DNA of 38,162 bases from Deltaproteobacteria bacterium (GCA_016208235.1 JACQYN010000257.1:1-38162), one strand, 5' to 3'. Shown: positions 17,173 through 26,923, numbered from the stretch's first letter. The notes: a model not told the origin generated them from the sequence alone. Program-made: numbers and translations.

Positions 17173-18321
17173 TCACTGCCAGGCGACCTTGGGGTAGATC
17201 AAGCTGGAGTTGATATTATCCTTGTATTTCTGCACCGTTTGCAGCATCCCCCGCATCATCTCTGCCGTGAGAAAGTGAGGCTTCAGGCCCAGGGAAAGCA
17301 AGCCGGTATGGGCCGGATTGTAGTAGTGCTCCTCTGCTTCCCGCCGCGGGTTGGGAATATTCTGAATCGTTACCTGCAGCCCCAGTTTCTCCCCCGCGGC
17401 CTTGACCTTGTTGGCCAGATCGTTGACGCTGAAGGTTTCCACAAACTGGTTGAAGACCCGGTATTGCCCCGTTTCGGCGGGATGAAGCAGGGCCAATTCC
17501 ACGCAGGCCATGGTGTCCATGATGTTCAGGTAGCCCCGGGTCTGACCCCCCTGGCCATACACGGTGAGGGGGGTTCCCGCCACGGCCTGCACCAAAAAGC
17601 GGTTCAGGACCGTGCCGAAGATGTCGTCGTAGTTAAAAATGGGGCCCAGACGCTCATCTTGGCGGGATTCCTCCGTGTCAATGCCGTACACCGGCCCCTG
17701 GTTCAGGTCGGTAACCCGGATGTCCCAGGTGCGGCAGTAAAAATAGAGCATGTCGCCGTCTTGGGCCTTGGTCAGATGATAGAGGGAACCTGGGGCCTTG
17801 GGATAAAGAAATCTATGCCGGCGGCCTTTATGCTCGACTTCCAGGTAGCCTTCTTCGATGTCGATGTTGGGGGTGCCGTACACCCCCATGGTCCCCAGCT
17901 TGACAATATGGCAGTCTCTATTAACCTCTTTCACCGCGTGAATCAAGTTGAGGGTGGAAACCAGGTTGTTGGTTAGAGTAAAGACGGCTTCCTTATGTCC
18001 CATCATGGAATAAGGCGCGGCCGGCTGTTCCGCATAGTGGACCACCGCGTCGGGCTGGAATTGGCGAAAGAGGTCAAGGAGAAAAGGATAGTCGCAAACG
18101 CTGCCGATATGGACGTCAACCTTGAAACCGCTGACGGCCTCCCAAAGAGCGGCCCGCTGATGAAGATTGGGGATCGGTAGGAGAGGTTCCCGGTTCAGTT
18201 CCGTGGAAGCGCACCGGCGGAAATAATTGTCCACCACCGCCACCGCGCTTCCTCGCCGGGAGAGGTACATGGCGGTGGCCCAACCCAAATAACCGTCTCC
18301 CCCCAAGATCAGGACACGCAT
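17173..18321 (-). CDS. UDP-sulfoquinovose synthase (SQD1)-like NAD-dependent epimerase
   Basis: LILGGDGYLGWATAMYLSRRGSAVAVVDNYFRR; VVHYAEQPAAPYSMM; IVKLGTMGVYGTPNIDIEEGYLE; RVTDLNQGPVYGIDTEES; closely follows SQD1 family motifs. Confidence 0.82.
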   Translation of the reverse strand: MRVLILGGDGYLGWATAMYLSRRGSAVAVVDNYFRRCASTELNREPLLPIPNLHQRAALWEAVSGFKVDVHIGSVCDYPFLLDLFRQFQPDAVVHYAEQPAAPYSMMGHKEAVFTLTNNLVSTLNLIHAVKEVNRDCHIVKLGTMGVYGTPNIDIEEGYLEVEHKGRRHRFLYPKAPGSLYHLTKAQDGDMLYFYCRTWDIRVTDLNQGPVYGIDTEESRQDERLGPIFNYDDIFGTVLNRFLVQAVAGTPLTVYGQGGQTRGYLNIMDTMACVELALLHPAETGQYRVFNQFVETFSVNDLANKVKAAGEKLGLQVTIQNIPNPRREAEEHYYNPAHTGLLSLGLKPHFLTAEMMRGMLQTVQKYKDNINSSLIYPKVAWQ

Positions 18322-19391
18322 GGGACAGGCTCCATTTTCCGGGATTCCGGGAGTAGCTCCGGGGGCAACAGACGGCTGCTGATCAGGAAATCCCTAACCT
18401 CTTTTTTACTCATAGCCGGCTCTTCGCTGGAGATATAGGGCCGGTTCGCCCGTTTCCCGGTATCGCCAGGATAAGAATAGTCAATGTTGCGATAGATGCC
18501 CCGGGCTGCGGGCAAGACCACGAACATGTCCGCCAGTTCCAGAGAGCGAGGCACCTCATCCGGGGTCATCAGTTCCTCGTACATCTTTTCCCCGGGTTTG
18601 GCGCCGATGAACTCGAGGGCGACGGAGGCCGGAGAGTGGCCATAGTAGGGAGCAAGCAACTCGATCATCACTTCGGCCAGATCCATGATGGAGATCACCC
18701 GCATTTTGGTGACCATTACTTCCCCGCCCCGGGCCAGAAGCGCGCCTTTCAGGACCAGTTCCGCGGCCCGGGCAATAGTCATGATGAAGCGGGTCATACC
18801 CGGGTCAGTGACCGTCACCGGTCCCCCTTTCTTGATCTGGTCATGGAAAATTGGGATTACCGACCCCCGGGAACCCATAACATTGCCGAAGCGCACGCTG
18901 GAGAATTGCTGTCTGGCATTTTGATTGATGACGTTGGCCGCGGTGATGAGGCGTTCCCCCATTAATTTGGAGGTGCCCATGACGGTGGTGGGGTTGACGG
19001 CCTTATCACTGCTGGTGAAGATGACTTTTTTAACCCCGTTTCCCAGAGCGGCCTGGATAATATTCTGAACCCCGATTATATTAGTTCGCACGGCTTCGAA
19101 GGGGTTGTACTCCGAGAAAAAAACATGCTTGAAAGCTGCGCAGTGAAAGATCATATCCACTCCCCGGGCCAGAGACCCCATTTTGGGGGCATCCCGGATA
19201 TCCCCCAGATAGGCGTTGAAATCGCTCCTGGAGCGGTAATCTTCATTCATTAAGAATAGTGCGCTTTCATTGTTGTCCAGGGCCCGGATTTCCGCGGGCC
19301 CAAAGGTGAGCAACTGGCTTACCAGTTCCTGGCCGACGGTGCCTGCGGCGCCGGTGACCACGATGCATTGATTTGCAAAGATATTATCCAT
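18309..19391 (-). CDS. CapD/FlaA1-like polysaccharide biosynthesis protein (UDP-GlcNAc 4,6-dehydratase family)
   Basis: IVVTGAAGTVGQELVSQLL; MIFHCAAFKHVFFSEYNPFEAVRTNIIGVQN; VIFTSSDKAVNPTTVMGTSKLMGE; GAKPGEKMYEELMT. Confidence 0.92.
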   Translation of the reverse strand: MDNIFANQCIVVTGAAGTVGQELVSQLLTFGPAEIRALDNNESALFLMNEDYRSRSDFNAYLGDIRDAPKMGSLARGVDMIFHCAAFKHVFFSEYNPFEAVRTNIIGVQNIIQAALGNGVKKVIFTSSDKAVNPTTVMGTSKLMGERLITAANVINQNARQQFSSVRFGNVMGSRGSVIPIFHDQIKKGGPVTVTDPGMTRFIMTIARAAELVLKGALLARGGEVMVTKMRVISIMDLAEVMIELLAPYYGHSPASVALEFIGAKPGEKMYEELMTPDEVPRSLELADMFVVLPAARGIYRNIDYSYPGDTGKRANRPYISSEEPAMSKKEVRDFLISSRLLPPELLPESRKMEPVPCVS

Positions 19392-19573
19392 GGGCTAACC
19401 TATTTTTAGTCAATCCTTTTGACGTTCTTATTCCGGCCCCTAAATGACAATGGGGATTTTAATATTAATAAAAAAGAGCCTCTCATTAATATGTTGGAAA
19501 AGGTGACACCCTGATAGCCTGTAAAAAAAGGGATGGATTTGTAGGAAGAACCCGGATAATCAACCTAAATCTG

Positions 19574-20737
19574 TTAGCCTCGCAAACTTGCCCATAGCCG
19601 GTGCCAACAAGACCGGGGCTTCAATTGAGGTGGGAGGGCCTCAACAGATGTGGATTTTTCGTCAGTCTCAACCGCGTTTAGAGACAATTCGGAATCTTCT
19701 TGGGGCTGCAAGTCTATCCTCTCTGCTGCCATGTGAGTAAGGGCCTGGGTCAAAACTGGCATTAATTGGCTCACCATTTCCACGACCAAGCCTTCCAAGC
19801 GAGTCAGCCGGGTTGACATCTCTGCCACCGCTATCTGCAAGCCGTTATCGGTTCCTTGCATCCCGGGTCTCGCCGCCTCGGGCAAGGCGACCGGTTCTGC
19901 TCCAGCAATTGCCTCCCCCTTTTCCTCCTCGCCTTCCAGGGAGCCGCCCTGGGCGGCGATGACGGTGTCGATGAATTCCCCGTCGATCTCCTGGCGGCCT
20001 TCGGCGAAGCCGGCCACCAGGGCCAGGTCGCACCAGGCGTTCAGGCGCCGGGGCACCCCCCGGGTGTATTCATAGAGCCTGTCCAGGGCCGATTCCGTAA
20101 AGATGCCGCTGCCCCCGGCCCGGGCCAACCGGAAATTCACGTACTCTTTGGTTTCCTGCAAATTCAAGGGGGTCAGGTGGTAATGCACCGAAACCCGCTG
20201 GGCCAGCTGCCGCAAGGCCGGATGGCGCAAACGGTCCCGCAGCCCCGGTTGCCCCACCAGGATCACTTGCAAAAGCGGTTCCTTTTCGGTCTGCAGGTTG
20301 GATAACAGCCGCAGTTCCTCCAGGGCCTCGGGCCCCAGGTTCTGGGCCTCATCCACCATCAGGGTCACGTGTTCTCCCCGGGCATAAGCGGAGAGCAAAA
20401 ACTGGTTAAAGGCCGCCAGCCGGGCGACCCGGTTGCCGAAGTGACCTCGGACCCCAAATTCCTTCAGCAACAAATCCAGGAGATCTTCCGCGCCCACCGA
20501 CGTCTGGTACAGCACCCCCAGCCGCTGGTTCCTTTCCCGGGATTTCAGGAGGGACTTGATCAGGGTGGTCTTGCCGGTCCCCACTTCCCCGGTGAGGACG
20601 ACAAACCCCACCCGCTGATTGACGCCGTATTCCAGATAAGCCCGGGCCAGCTTGTGCTGCGGACTGAGATATAAAAAACCCGGGTCCGGCAGCAGGTTAA
20701 ACGGGCGCTCTTTTAATCCGTAAAAATTTTCGTACAT
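19574..20737 (-). CDS. ExeA-like AAA ATPase (XrtA/PEP-CTERM locus-associated type)
   Basis: MYENFYGLKERPFNLLPDPGFLYLSPQHKLARAYLEYG; Walker A GEVGTGKTTL; VTLMVDEAQNLGPEALEELRLLSNLQ. Confidence 0.92.
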   Translation of the reverse strand: MYENFYGLKERPFNLLPDPGFLYLSPQHKLARAYLEYGVNQRVGFVVLTGEVGTGKTTLIKSLLKSRERNQRLGVLYQTSVGAEDLLDLLLKEFGVRGHFGNRVARLAAFNQFLLSAYARGEHVTLMVDEAQNLGPEALEELRLLSNLQTEKEPLLQVILVGQPGLRDRLRHPALRQLAQRVSVHYHLTPLNLQETKEYVNFRLARAGGSGIFTESALDRLYEYTRGVPRRLNAWCDLALVAGFAEGRQEIDGEFIDTVIAAQGGSLEGEEEKGEAIAGAEPVALPEAARPGMQGTDNGLQIAVAEMSTRLTRLEGLVVEMVSQLMPVLTQALTHMAAERIDLQPQEDSELSLNAVETDEKSTSVEALPPQLKPRSCWHRLWASLRG

Positions 20738-20745
20738 ATGTTCAC

Positions 20746-21651
20746 TTATTTAAACAGCCACAGTTTTTCTTTCCAGCGCAAGTTATCATCCTGGTAATCA
20801 TATTTCCTGGACACGCTCTCTGCTTTATTCAGGACAAATCCCAGGAGATTAAACTTTTGCAGCATCTCCCGGCAGCGCTCGATGTCCTCTCTGGAAGTCT
20901 TACAGGCCTCCACCACCACCATGATGCCGTCCACCAGCGGCGCAAAGGCGAGCGAGTCCGCAAAGGCCAACAGCGGCGGCAGGTCGAAGAGGACATAACG
21001 GTTGGGATAATAGTGTTTCAACTCCTGGACTAGATCGGCCATTAACGGGGAATTGATGAGTTCCGCCGCGTTCGTCGCGGGCCGGCCCCCGGGCAAGACG
21101 ACCAGTTTGGCCAATCCCTGGGGATGAATTAATAGATCCCGGATGGGAACCCCCGCAGTCAAATAGTCCACCAGCCCTTCTTGCGTCTCCAGGCCGAAGT
21201 ATCGATGCACCGAAGGGGCTCGCAGGTCTGCGTCCACCAGCAGCACCGTCTGGTTCACTTCCTGAGCGATGCTGATGGCCAGGTTGATGGCGGTCAGGGT
21301 TTTGCCTTCTCCTGGCTGGGGGCCGGTGATCATCAAGGTATTTTTGTTTTCGGTCTTGGTGCGCTGCAGGATATGGGTGCGCAGGAGTTTAAAGCCCTCG
21401 GCCACCGCGTCTGCCACTTCCCCGCCCCCGGCGATCAGCCGGTTCCGCCGCATTATCTCCGGATCCACCGCCACGGTACGGGTAATGGAATAAGAAATTT
21501 CCGGCGGCACGACCTCGGGGTCGCCCAAACCCAGGGGACTGACCGGGGTAATGGGGGGAAATATGGGCTCAGCTTCGGGAGGGCTATCCGCCGTGGTTTT
21601 CTTTTTATGGAGGGTCTTCGCCTTTTCCAGGGCCTTGTCGATGAAGCTCAA
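20746..21651 (-). CDS. BY-kinase / tyrosine autokinase (CpsD/CapB-like, XrtA-associated)
   Basis: EGFKLLRTHILQRT; MITGPQPGEGKTLTAINLAISIAQE; VLLVDADLRAPSVHRYFG; VLFDLPPLLAFADSLA. Confidence 0.93.
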   Translation of the reverse strand: MSFIDKALEKAKTLHKKKTTADSPPEAEPIFPPITPVSPLGLGDPEVVPPEISYSITRTVAVDPEIMRRNRLIAGGGEVADAVAEGFKLLRTHILQRTKTENKNTLMITGPQPGEGKTLTAINLAISIAQEVNQTVLLVDADLRAPSVHRYFGLETQEGLVDYLTAGVPIRDLLIHPQGLAKLVVLPGGRPATNAAELINSPLMADLVQELKHYYPNRYVLFDLPPLLAFADSLAFAPLVDGIMVVVEACKTSREDIERCREMLQKFNLLGFVLNKAESVSRKYDYQDDNLRWKEKLWLFK

Positions 21652-21712
21652 GTTAATTTTCCATCCTAGATAAATGGATTAATACCAATTCGTTATCAAA
21701 GGTATGTTTTCC

Positions 21713-21770
21713 GTAGGGGCGAACCTTGTGTTCGCCCCGGACGCTGGGCGAACACAAGGTTCGCCCCTAC
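21713..21770. repeat. Family A palindrome, copy 2 (perfect 25-bp arms, 8-nt loop) inside the EPS gene cluster
   Basis: gtaggggcgaaccttgtgttcgccc - cggacgct - gggcgaacacaaggttcgcccctac. Confidence 0.95.
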
Positions 21771-21802
21771 AGGTTATTACCTTATAAAAGCAGCTGAGCC
21801 GT

Positions 21803-23557
21803 TCAAGAATACTTCCGGGCCAGGCGCATGAGTTTGGCAGTCAGTACCCAGAGGTCCATATAAAGAAAGTGGAAGAGGAGCAACACTGCAAAAAGGGAGA
21901 AACCGGTCACCGCCCAGATCAACTTCTGCTTTTTCCGGGCGTCGGTATCGTCCTCCCGGGTCCGGATCCGGGCGATGCTCCCCAACACCGGCAGGCCGGT
22001 GAGCTGCGCCAATTCATCTCCGGATTTCACCGAGTGGTCCAGATGCTCCACCAGGGCCACCATCCCCAAACCTCCCCCCAGGCTCATGATCAAGCCGGCC
22101 AGGATAATGAGCAAGCGTTTGGGGGACACGGGTTTCTCAGGATAACTGGCGGGATCGACGATGGTGAACTTCTCGCCCTTCTGGTGTTCTTCCATGCCCT
22201 CGGAAATCCTGGCTTCCATAATCTTGTTCAGGACTTCCTGATACTTGGCGTGGGCATTGGTGTAATCCCGCTGCAGCGCCAGATATTCCTGCTCCAGTTT
22301 CGGAGTCTCTTCCAGGCGATGGTGAAACATCTGGAGCCTTTCCTTCAGCGCGGCGCGCTGCCTTTGCAGAGACGCGATTTCATTTCCCGAGGCCTGAATT
22401 TGGGTGGTAAGACTGACATAAGCGGGATTCTCCGCATCGGCCACCGGCTTTGCCGGCGCCGGCGTTTCCCCAGTTTTTTCCAGGAGCGCGATCTCGTTTT
22501 TTAACTTCTTGACTTCGGGGTGTTCGTCGGAGTATTTTCCCTGTTTTTGAGCCAGCTCCGCCTTGAGCTGGGTGAGTTTTTGCCGCTTCAAGGCGCCGCC
22601 GCCGCCTTTTTGGCCCACCAATTTTTCCAGTTGGGCCATTTCCCGGCGCACCTTGCGAATATCCGGATGGTCATCGGAAAATTTGGACTGCAGGTCGGCC
22701 AGCAGGACCTCCAGGGTCCGATAACGGCTCTGGGGATCCATGACTCTTTCCCCCGTGGCCCCCATGACGGGGGTATCCGGCTTCACCGTGGCCAACTGGC
22801 CTTCCAGATAGATTTTTCGATCTTCCGTGGCCCGAATGGTATTGTCCAGCTGTTTTATTTCCGTTTCCAGCCGCTCCGCCTGACCCAGATTGAATTGGTA
22901 AAGCTCCGGGGTGATGCCTTCGTGCGCTTCTTTAAATTTGGCAATCTTCTCGCCCAGGCCTCCCAGGCGCTCTTGCAACCCTTTCAATTCCGTTTCCAAA
23001 AACTCGGTGGTGGTCTTGGCCTGCGCTTCCCGGAGCTTAAGATTTTGCTCCAGATAGGAGGAGGCCAGGGTACTGGTCACTTTCTGCACCGTATCGGGAT
23101 TCTTGCCGCGATAGGAGACGGCAAAGGCAATGGTAATCGCGGAGCTCCGGGCCGCGGCCGTGCGGGATTTTGGTTTATCTGCGACATCCGCGCTGATGGT
23201 GTCCAGTTTGATGTCTTCCCGCATTTTTTCCAGGATCTCTTCCCTGGTGTATTTCTCCTGCATTTCCGGGTAAAGCTTGAATTGTTGAATGATGTCCCAC
23301 AGTTTGGTGCGGGACAAGATTTGCTGGGTAAGGCTCTGGATGCGTTGGTCGGCAAAACCGGTGACCGTGGAACGCACGAATTCCGGGGGGATTTGCTGCT
23401 CCTCGATGAGGATGGTGGAAGAGGACTCGTAAATGGAGGGCAGCACGATGGCCACGATCACCGCGGCCAGGAAGACCGCCAGGGCCGGATAGAGGAAATA
23501 TTTTTTTCTCGCCTTAAAGATGGCCAAATAATCAAGAATATCTTTGTTCTGCTCCAT
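21803..23557 (-). CDS. Polysaccharide chain-length determinant (Wzz/EpsF-like, XrtA-type)
   Basis: 584 aa; two terminal TM segments; long coiled-coil; YESSSTILIEEQQIPPEFVRSTV; FTIVDPASYPEKPVSPKRLLIILAGLIMSLGGGLG. Confidence 0.92.
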   Translation of the reverse strand: MEQNKDILDYLAIFKARKKYFLYPALAVFLAAVIVAIVLPSIYESSSTILIEEQQIPPEFVRSTVTGFADQRIQSLTQQILSRTKLWDIIQQFKLYPEMQEKYTREEILEKMREDIKLDTISADVADKPKSRTAAARSSAITIAFAVSYRGKNPDTVQKVTSTLASSYLEQNLKLREAQAKTTTEFLETELKGLQERLGGLGEKIAKFKEAHEGITPELYQFNLGQAERLETEIKQLDNTIRATEDRKIYLEGQLATVKPDTPVMGATGERVMDPQSRYRTLEVLLADLQSKFSDDHPDIRKVRREMAQLEKLVGQKGGGGALKRQKLTQLKAELAQKQGKYSDEHPEVKKLKNEIALLEKTGETPAPAKPVADAENPAYVSLTTQIQASGNEIASLQRQRAALKERLQMFHHRLEETPKLEQEYLALQRDYTNAHAKYQEVLNKIMEARISEGMEEHQKGEKFTIVDPASYPEKPVSPKRLLIILAGLIMSLGGGLGMVALVEHLDHSVKSGDELAQLTGLPVLGSIARIRTREDDTDARKKQKLIWAVTGFSLFAVLLLFHFLYMDLWVLTAKLMRLARKYS

Positions 23558-23659
23558 GTCTCATTGCCCTAGGTTCAGCCCTTGGTTTTTCTTGGAAGAC
23601 ATCTACGTGGCATTAATTTGCCTTAATTTTGGAAAAATTAGTGCAATTCACATGCCATC

Positions 23660-24862
23660 TTACCGCTGGTAATGGAAAGGGTACGAATAGGTGAGCATCA
23701 GCCATACCGCTTGCACGGTGGCGCTTCTGTGGTTGGTAAGATCATCCCGCAGACCGAAACGGTAGCCGGGAGATAATGCTAATTTTTCCGTCATCTTATA
23801 ATTTAACTGCGGCGAAACGCTGAAATAATCGTTTCTGAAATTGTTTTGGTCTGAGATCTGGCTGCTAATATAATACTCTGCATTTAAGCTTCCCGATAAT
23901 TTTTCCGTGAAATAATAATTCACCGCCCCATAAACCCGGTTCACTTCGGACAGGCTGGCATAAGCCGAAGGTGATTCGTCCCGGCGATACCCTGCGGTGG
24001 CACTTAAATTAGTCCAGCGCCGGGTGGTGGAGATATCGAAATAGGGGTTGACCTCCGTCTTCTTCAGCCTTGCCTGCCGGACCGTGATGAAAAAGGGGAA
24101 TTGGGAAGTATCCAGGACCTGAGTCTGAAAATCCATGGCGGTAATATTTATGCCGCCCACCAGGTTGGCTTCCCAGTTCTCGGAAAATTTGTGTTGACCT
24201 CCCCCATAAATTCTCAGGGTCTGCACCCGGTCACTACCGGGATATCTCGTCTCTCTAACCAGGACATTACCCTGGAGCAGGGTTTTTTCGTTTTTCAGGG
24301 GATAATCCAGACGCAGGCCGGCCTGCTGGGTGGCGTAATTGCGAAAGCGGGGATCATCATAACTGACTTTATTAAAATTATAATTGACCGTGGCCGCCAG
24401 CCTTTCGGTCAGGTTATAGGTGATCCCCGGCCCCACCATAATGGACTCCCGGGGGGTGCGGTTCATGATCAACCCGGACGCGGCCAACTCTTCTTGCAGG
24501 GTGGAATCGACAATATAGGCGCTTTTCAGGCTGAGGCCCCAGCGAGGAGAAATCTTGTATTGGCCATTGATTTGATAGTTTTGGTCTATATGGTCAATCT
24601 GACCGTTGCTGAGATAATGCAGCCCGGTCAGGCCCAACTTGCCCTGGAGTTGGCTGGTTTCCGTGGTGTAATTGAATTCTGCCCCGGGTGACAGGGTAAA
24701 TATAACATCGCTCACCGGCTGGGCAAAACTATAATTTAGATTACTGTTGAACTCCGTCTTCGCCTGGATGGAAGGGACGACGGACCAGTCCGCGGCTAAT
24801 GCAAATTGCGGCCCTAAAACCACCCAGAGGAGTGCCAGCGCCGTCCAGGCCCTGGTGCCCAT
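23660..24862 (-). CDS. Outer-membrane beta-barrel protein (XrtA-locus TIGR03016-like family)
   Basis: signal peptide ...LGPQFALAADW; alternating beta-strand repeats (VNYNFNKVSYDDPRFRNYATQQAGLRLDYPLKNEKTLLQGNV); terminal aromatic-rich strand LMLTYSYPFHYQR. Confidence 0.8.
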   Translation of the reverse strand: MGTRAWTALALLWVVLGPQFALAADWSVVPSIQAKTEFNSNLNYSFAQPVSDVIFTLSPGAEFNYTTETSQLQGKLGLTGLHYLSNGQIDHIDQNYQINGQYKISPRWGLSLKSAYIVDSTLQEELAASGLIMNRTPRESIMVGPGITYNLTERLAATVNYNFNKVSYDDPRFRNYATQQAGLRLDYPLKNEKTLLQGNVLVRETRYPGSDRVQTLRIYGGGQHKFSENWEANLVGGINITAMDFQTQVLDTSQFPFFITVRQARLKKTEVNPYFDISTTRRWTNLSATAGYRRDESPSAYASLSEVNRVYGAVNYYFTEKLSGSLNAEYYISSQISDQNNFRNDYFSVSPQLNYKMTEKLALSPGYRFGLRDDLTNHRSATVQAVWLMLTYSYPFHYQR

Positions 24863-24890
24863 AAATTTTTTGCTCCCCCTGCAAAATTAT

Positions 24891-25517
24891 TTAGGGCACT
24901 ACCACCACATCCCCCGGAAGCAGGGTGCGGTTTTGCTCCAAGGATTCCCCCTTGCTGACAGCCTTATAATTAAAGGGAAAGACTTCTTCCTTGCCGCCGA
25001 CCTTACGGAGAACCACCACTGACCCCGGCGCGGCAAAAGGAGTCAGGCCGCCGGCCAGGGCAAGGGCTTGCATCACGTTGGTGGGACGGCCAACCAGGAA
25101 TTCCCCCGGTTTATTAACCTTGCCGGTTACATAAATTTTATAGCCCTGCGGTTTCAGGAGGATGACCGTGACGTTGGCGTCGCTGACGAATTTTTCCAGG
25201 CGGCGGTGGATATCTGCCTGCAGTTGTTTGACAGTGAGTCCCGCGACCTGGATTTCGCCGATTAATGGATAAGAAATCTTCCCATCAGGCCGGACGACCA
25301 TCTGTTTAGTCAGTTCGGGTTCTTTCCAGACGGAAATCTCAATCAGATCATCCGGTCCCAAGGGGTAAGTATCTTTATCCGGAGGCGCACTGGCGCCAGC
25401 CTCCCCTGGGGTCCCGGCATACTGTCCCCCGGGGGAAACACATCCCCAGATCGCCGCCATGCTTAACAATCCCAATGCTACCCAGCTAAGCACCCTTAGC
25501 CAATTCCTGTTCATCAT
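24891..25517 (-). CDS. Polysaccharide export lipoprotein (Wza-like, SLBB domain)
   Basis: start chosen at MMNRNWLRVLSW (ORF track start is 25583); lipobox MAAIWGC; YPLGPDDLIEISVWKEPELTKQMVVRPDGKISYPLIGEIQVAGLTVKQLQADI; ILLKPQGYKIYVTGKVNKPGEF. Confidence 0.92.
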   Translation of the reverse strand: MMNRNWLRVLSWVALGLLSMAAIWGCVSPGGQYAGTPGEAGASAPPDKDTYPLGPDDLIEISVWKEPELTKQMVVRPDGKISYPLIGEIQVAGLTVKQLQADIHRRLEKFVSDANVTVILLKPQGYKIYVTGKVNKPGEFLVGRPTNVMQALALAGGLTPFAAPGSVVVLRKVGGKEEVFPFNYKAVSKGESLEQNRTLLPGDVVVVP

Positions 25518-25801
25518 GGCCCGTCCAACATAAGAGGTTTGGGTTATCTGGACAACAATAATAATCTTTATGCTCTTTGTCAAATTTTTTATGACAGAAT
25601 TGCAGCAATTATAAAATATTATACCTTATTTGCATGGAACTGTTCATAGTAGTTCCTTATTATATTTGCATGATTCTAAAGAAGTTGGAAAAGAACAGAG
25701 GATTTCGCCAGGAACGCATGTTCCCGGGAAATAAAAGTGGAGATGGAGGTCTGACTTAGGGGAGCAAGGAATACCTGCCGACTCTGCCCCCCCCGCTGAT
25801 T

Positions 25802-26572
25802 CTAGGAGTAGAGACGCCGGCAGACCAGGCATTGGGGATTGGCCTTTACCGGCTTTTCGTTGAAAAGAAATTGATCCCCCTTAAAGGTCAGGAGCCGCCC
25901 CAAAAGAGCCGCACCCATGCCGCCCAGGATGCGCAAGGCCTCCAGGGCCTGGAGCGTGCCCAGGATCCCGGGCAGAGGTCCCAGGAGCGCGGGTTTTTGG
26001 CCGTTCGTAGCTTCCGGGAAGGCGCAGGCCAAACAGGGGCCCTGGCCCGGCCAGAAGGTGGTGACGCGGCCGTCCATTTCCCACACCCCGGCGTGGATCA
26101 GGGGCAGACGGAATTTCACCGCGGCCTGGTTCAGAAGATACCCGGCCGGAGCGTTGTTCATGGCGTCGATTATCAGGTTGCAGTTGGCGGCCAGGCGGGA
26201 AATGTTGTGTTCGGAGACGGTCTTGGCCTGCCCTTCCACCAAGGAAAAGGGGTTCAGGTCTTTGAGGCGGCGTTCGGCCACCGTGGCCTTGGCCTTACCC
26301 AGATCCCGCTCCCGGTAGAGGACTTGATGGTTGAGGTCGGAAAGAGTCACCCGGGACTGGTCCACCATGCGGATGGCGCCGACGCCGGTGGACAGGAGAT
26401 AGAGAGCTACCGAGGATGCCAATCCCCCGGCGCCGGCGATGAGCACCCGGGAGGACTTCAGCTTTTCCTGGGCCTCCCTGCCCCACCCTTCCAGGGCCAT
26501 CTGGCGCGCATAGCGGGTTATTTCGGCAGGGCTAAGATTATTGATGGTCATTTCACTCCCTACTGCAGGCAT
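25802..26572 (-). CDS. ThiF/MoeB/HesA-family adenylyltransferase (E1-like)
   Basis: ITRYARQMALEGWGREAQEKLKSSRVLIAGAGGLASSVALYLLSTGVGAIRMVDQSRVTLSDLNHQVLYRERDLGKAKA; C-terminal CLVC. Confidence 0.9.
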   Translation of the reverse strand: MPAVGSEMTINNLSPAEITRYARQMALEGWGREAQEKLKSSRVLIAGAGGLASSVALYLLSTGVGAIRMVDQSRVTLSDLNHQVLYRERDLGKAKATVAERRLKDLNPFSLVEGQAKTVSEHNISRLAANCNLIIDAMNNAPAGYLLNQAAVKFRLPLIHAGVWEMDGRVTTFWPGQGPCLACAFPEATNGQKPALLGPLPGILGTLQALEALRILGGMGAALLGRLLTFKGDQFLFNEKPVKANPQCLVCRRLYS

Positions 26573-26814
26573 GGGAGGGGTTCGTTACCCACCCCCCGCC
26601 CTTTTACCTAAGATTTGTCTAATGCATCGGCTCCCTCGGGCCCGAACTTTAACTTCCGGGCGCCCGCGGTTATAATGGCAATTGCTCATGAGTTTTTGGC
26701 TCTCATAGAGAAAATGAGGTTTTACCAGTGACCTGTCCCAGGATTAGCCCAATAAAGTTTCGAGGGCTTTTCTTCCTCCCATAGAGGGGCTTAGGCGCTA
26801 ACTTAACCAATATT

Positions 26815-26898
26815 TGTCATTCTGAACGGAGCGAAGCTTCGTTTCGAATCTCGATTTTCCAATGAAATGAGAGATTCTTCGCTGCGCTCAGAATGACA
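26815..26898. repeat. Family B palindrome (TGTCATTCTGAAC...CTCAGAATGACA), copy 2
   Basis: tgtcattctgaacggagcgaagcttcg...gagattcttcgctgcgctcagaatgaca. Confidence 0.85.
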
Positions 26899-26923
26899 GA
26901 AAAGCCTTATATTAGGGCCTATG

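Noticed and set aside
22520-23572. 350-aa plus-strand ORF antisense to the Wzz-like gene
   Set aside because: Phe/Gln/Gly-rich antisense translation; the minus strand has convincing Wzz-family sequence.
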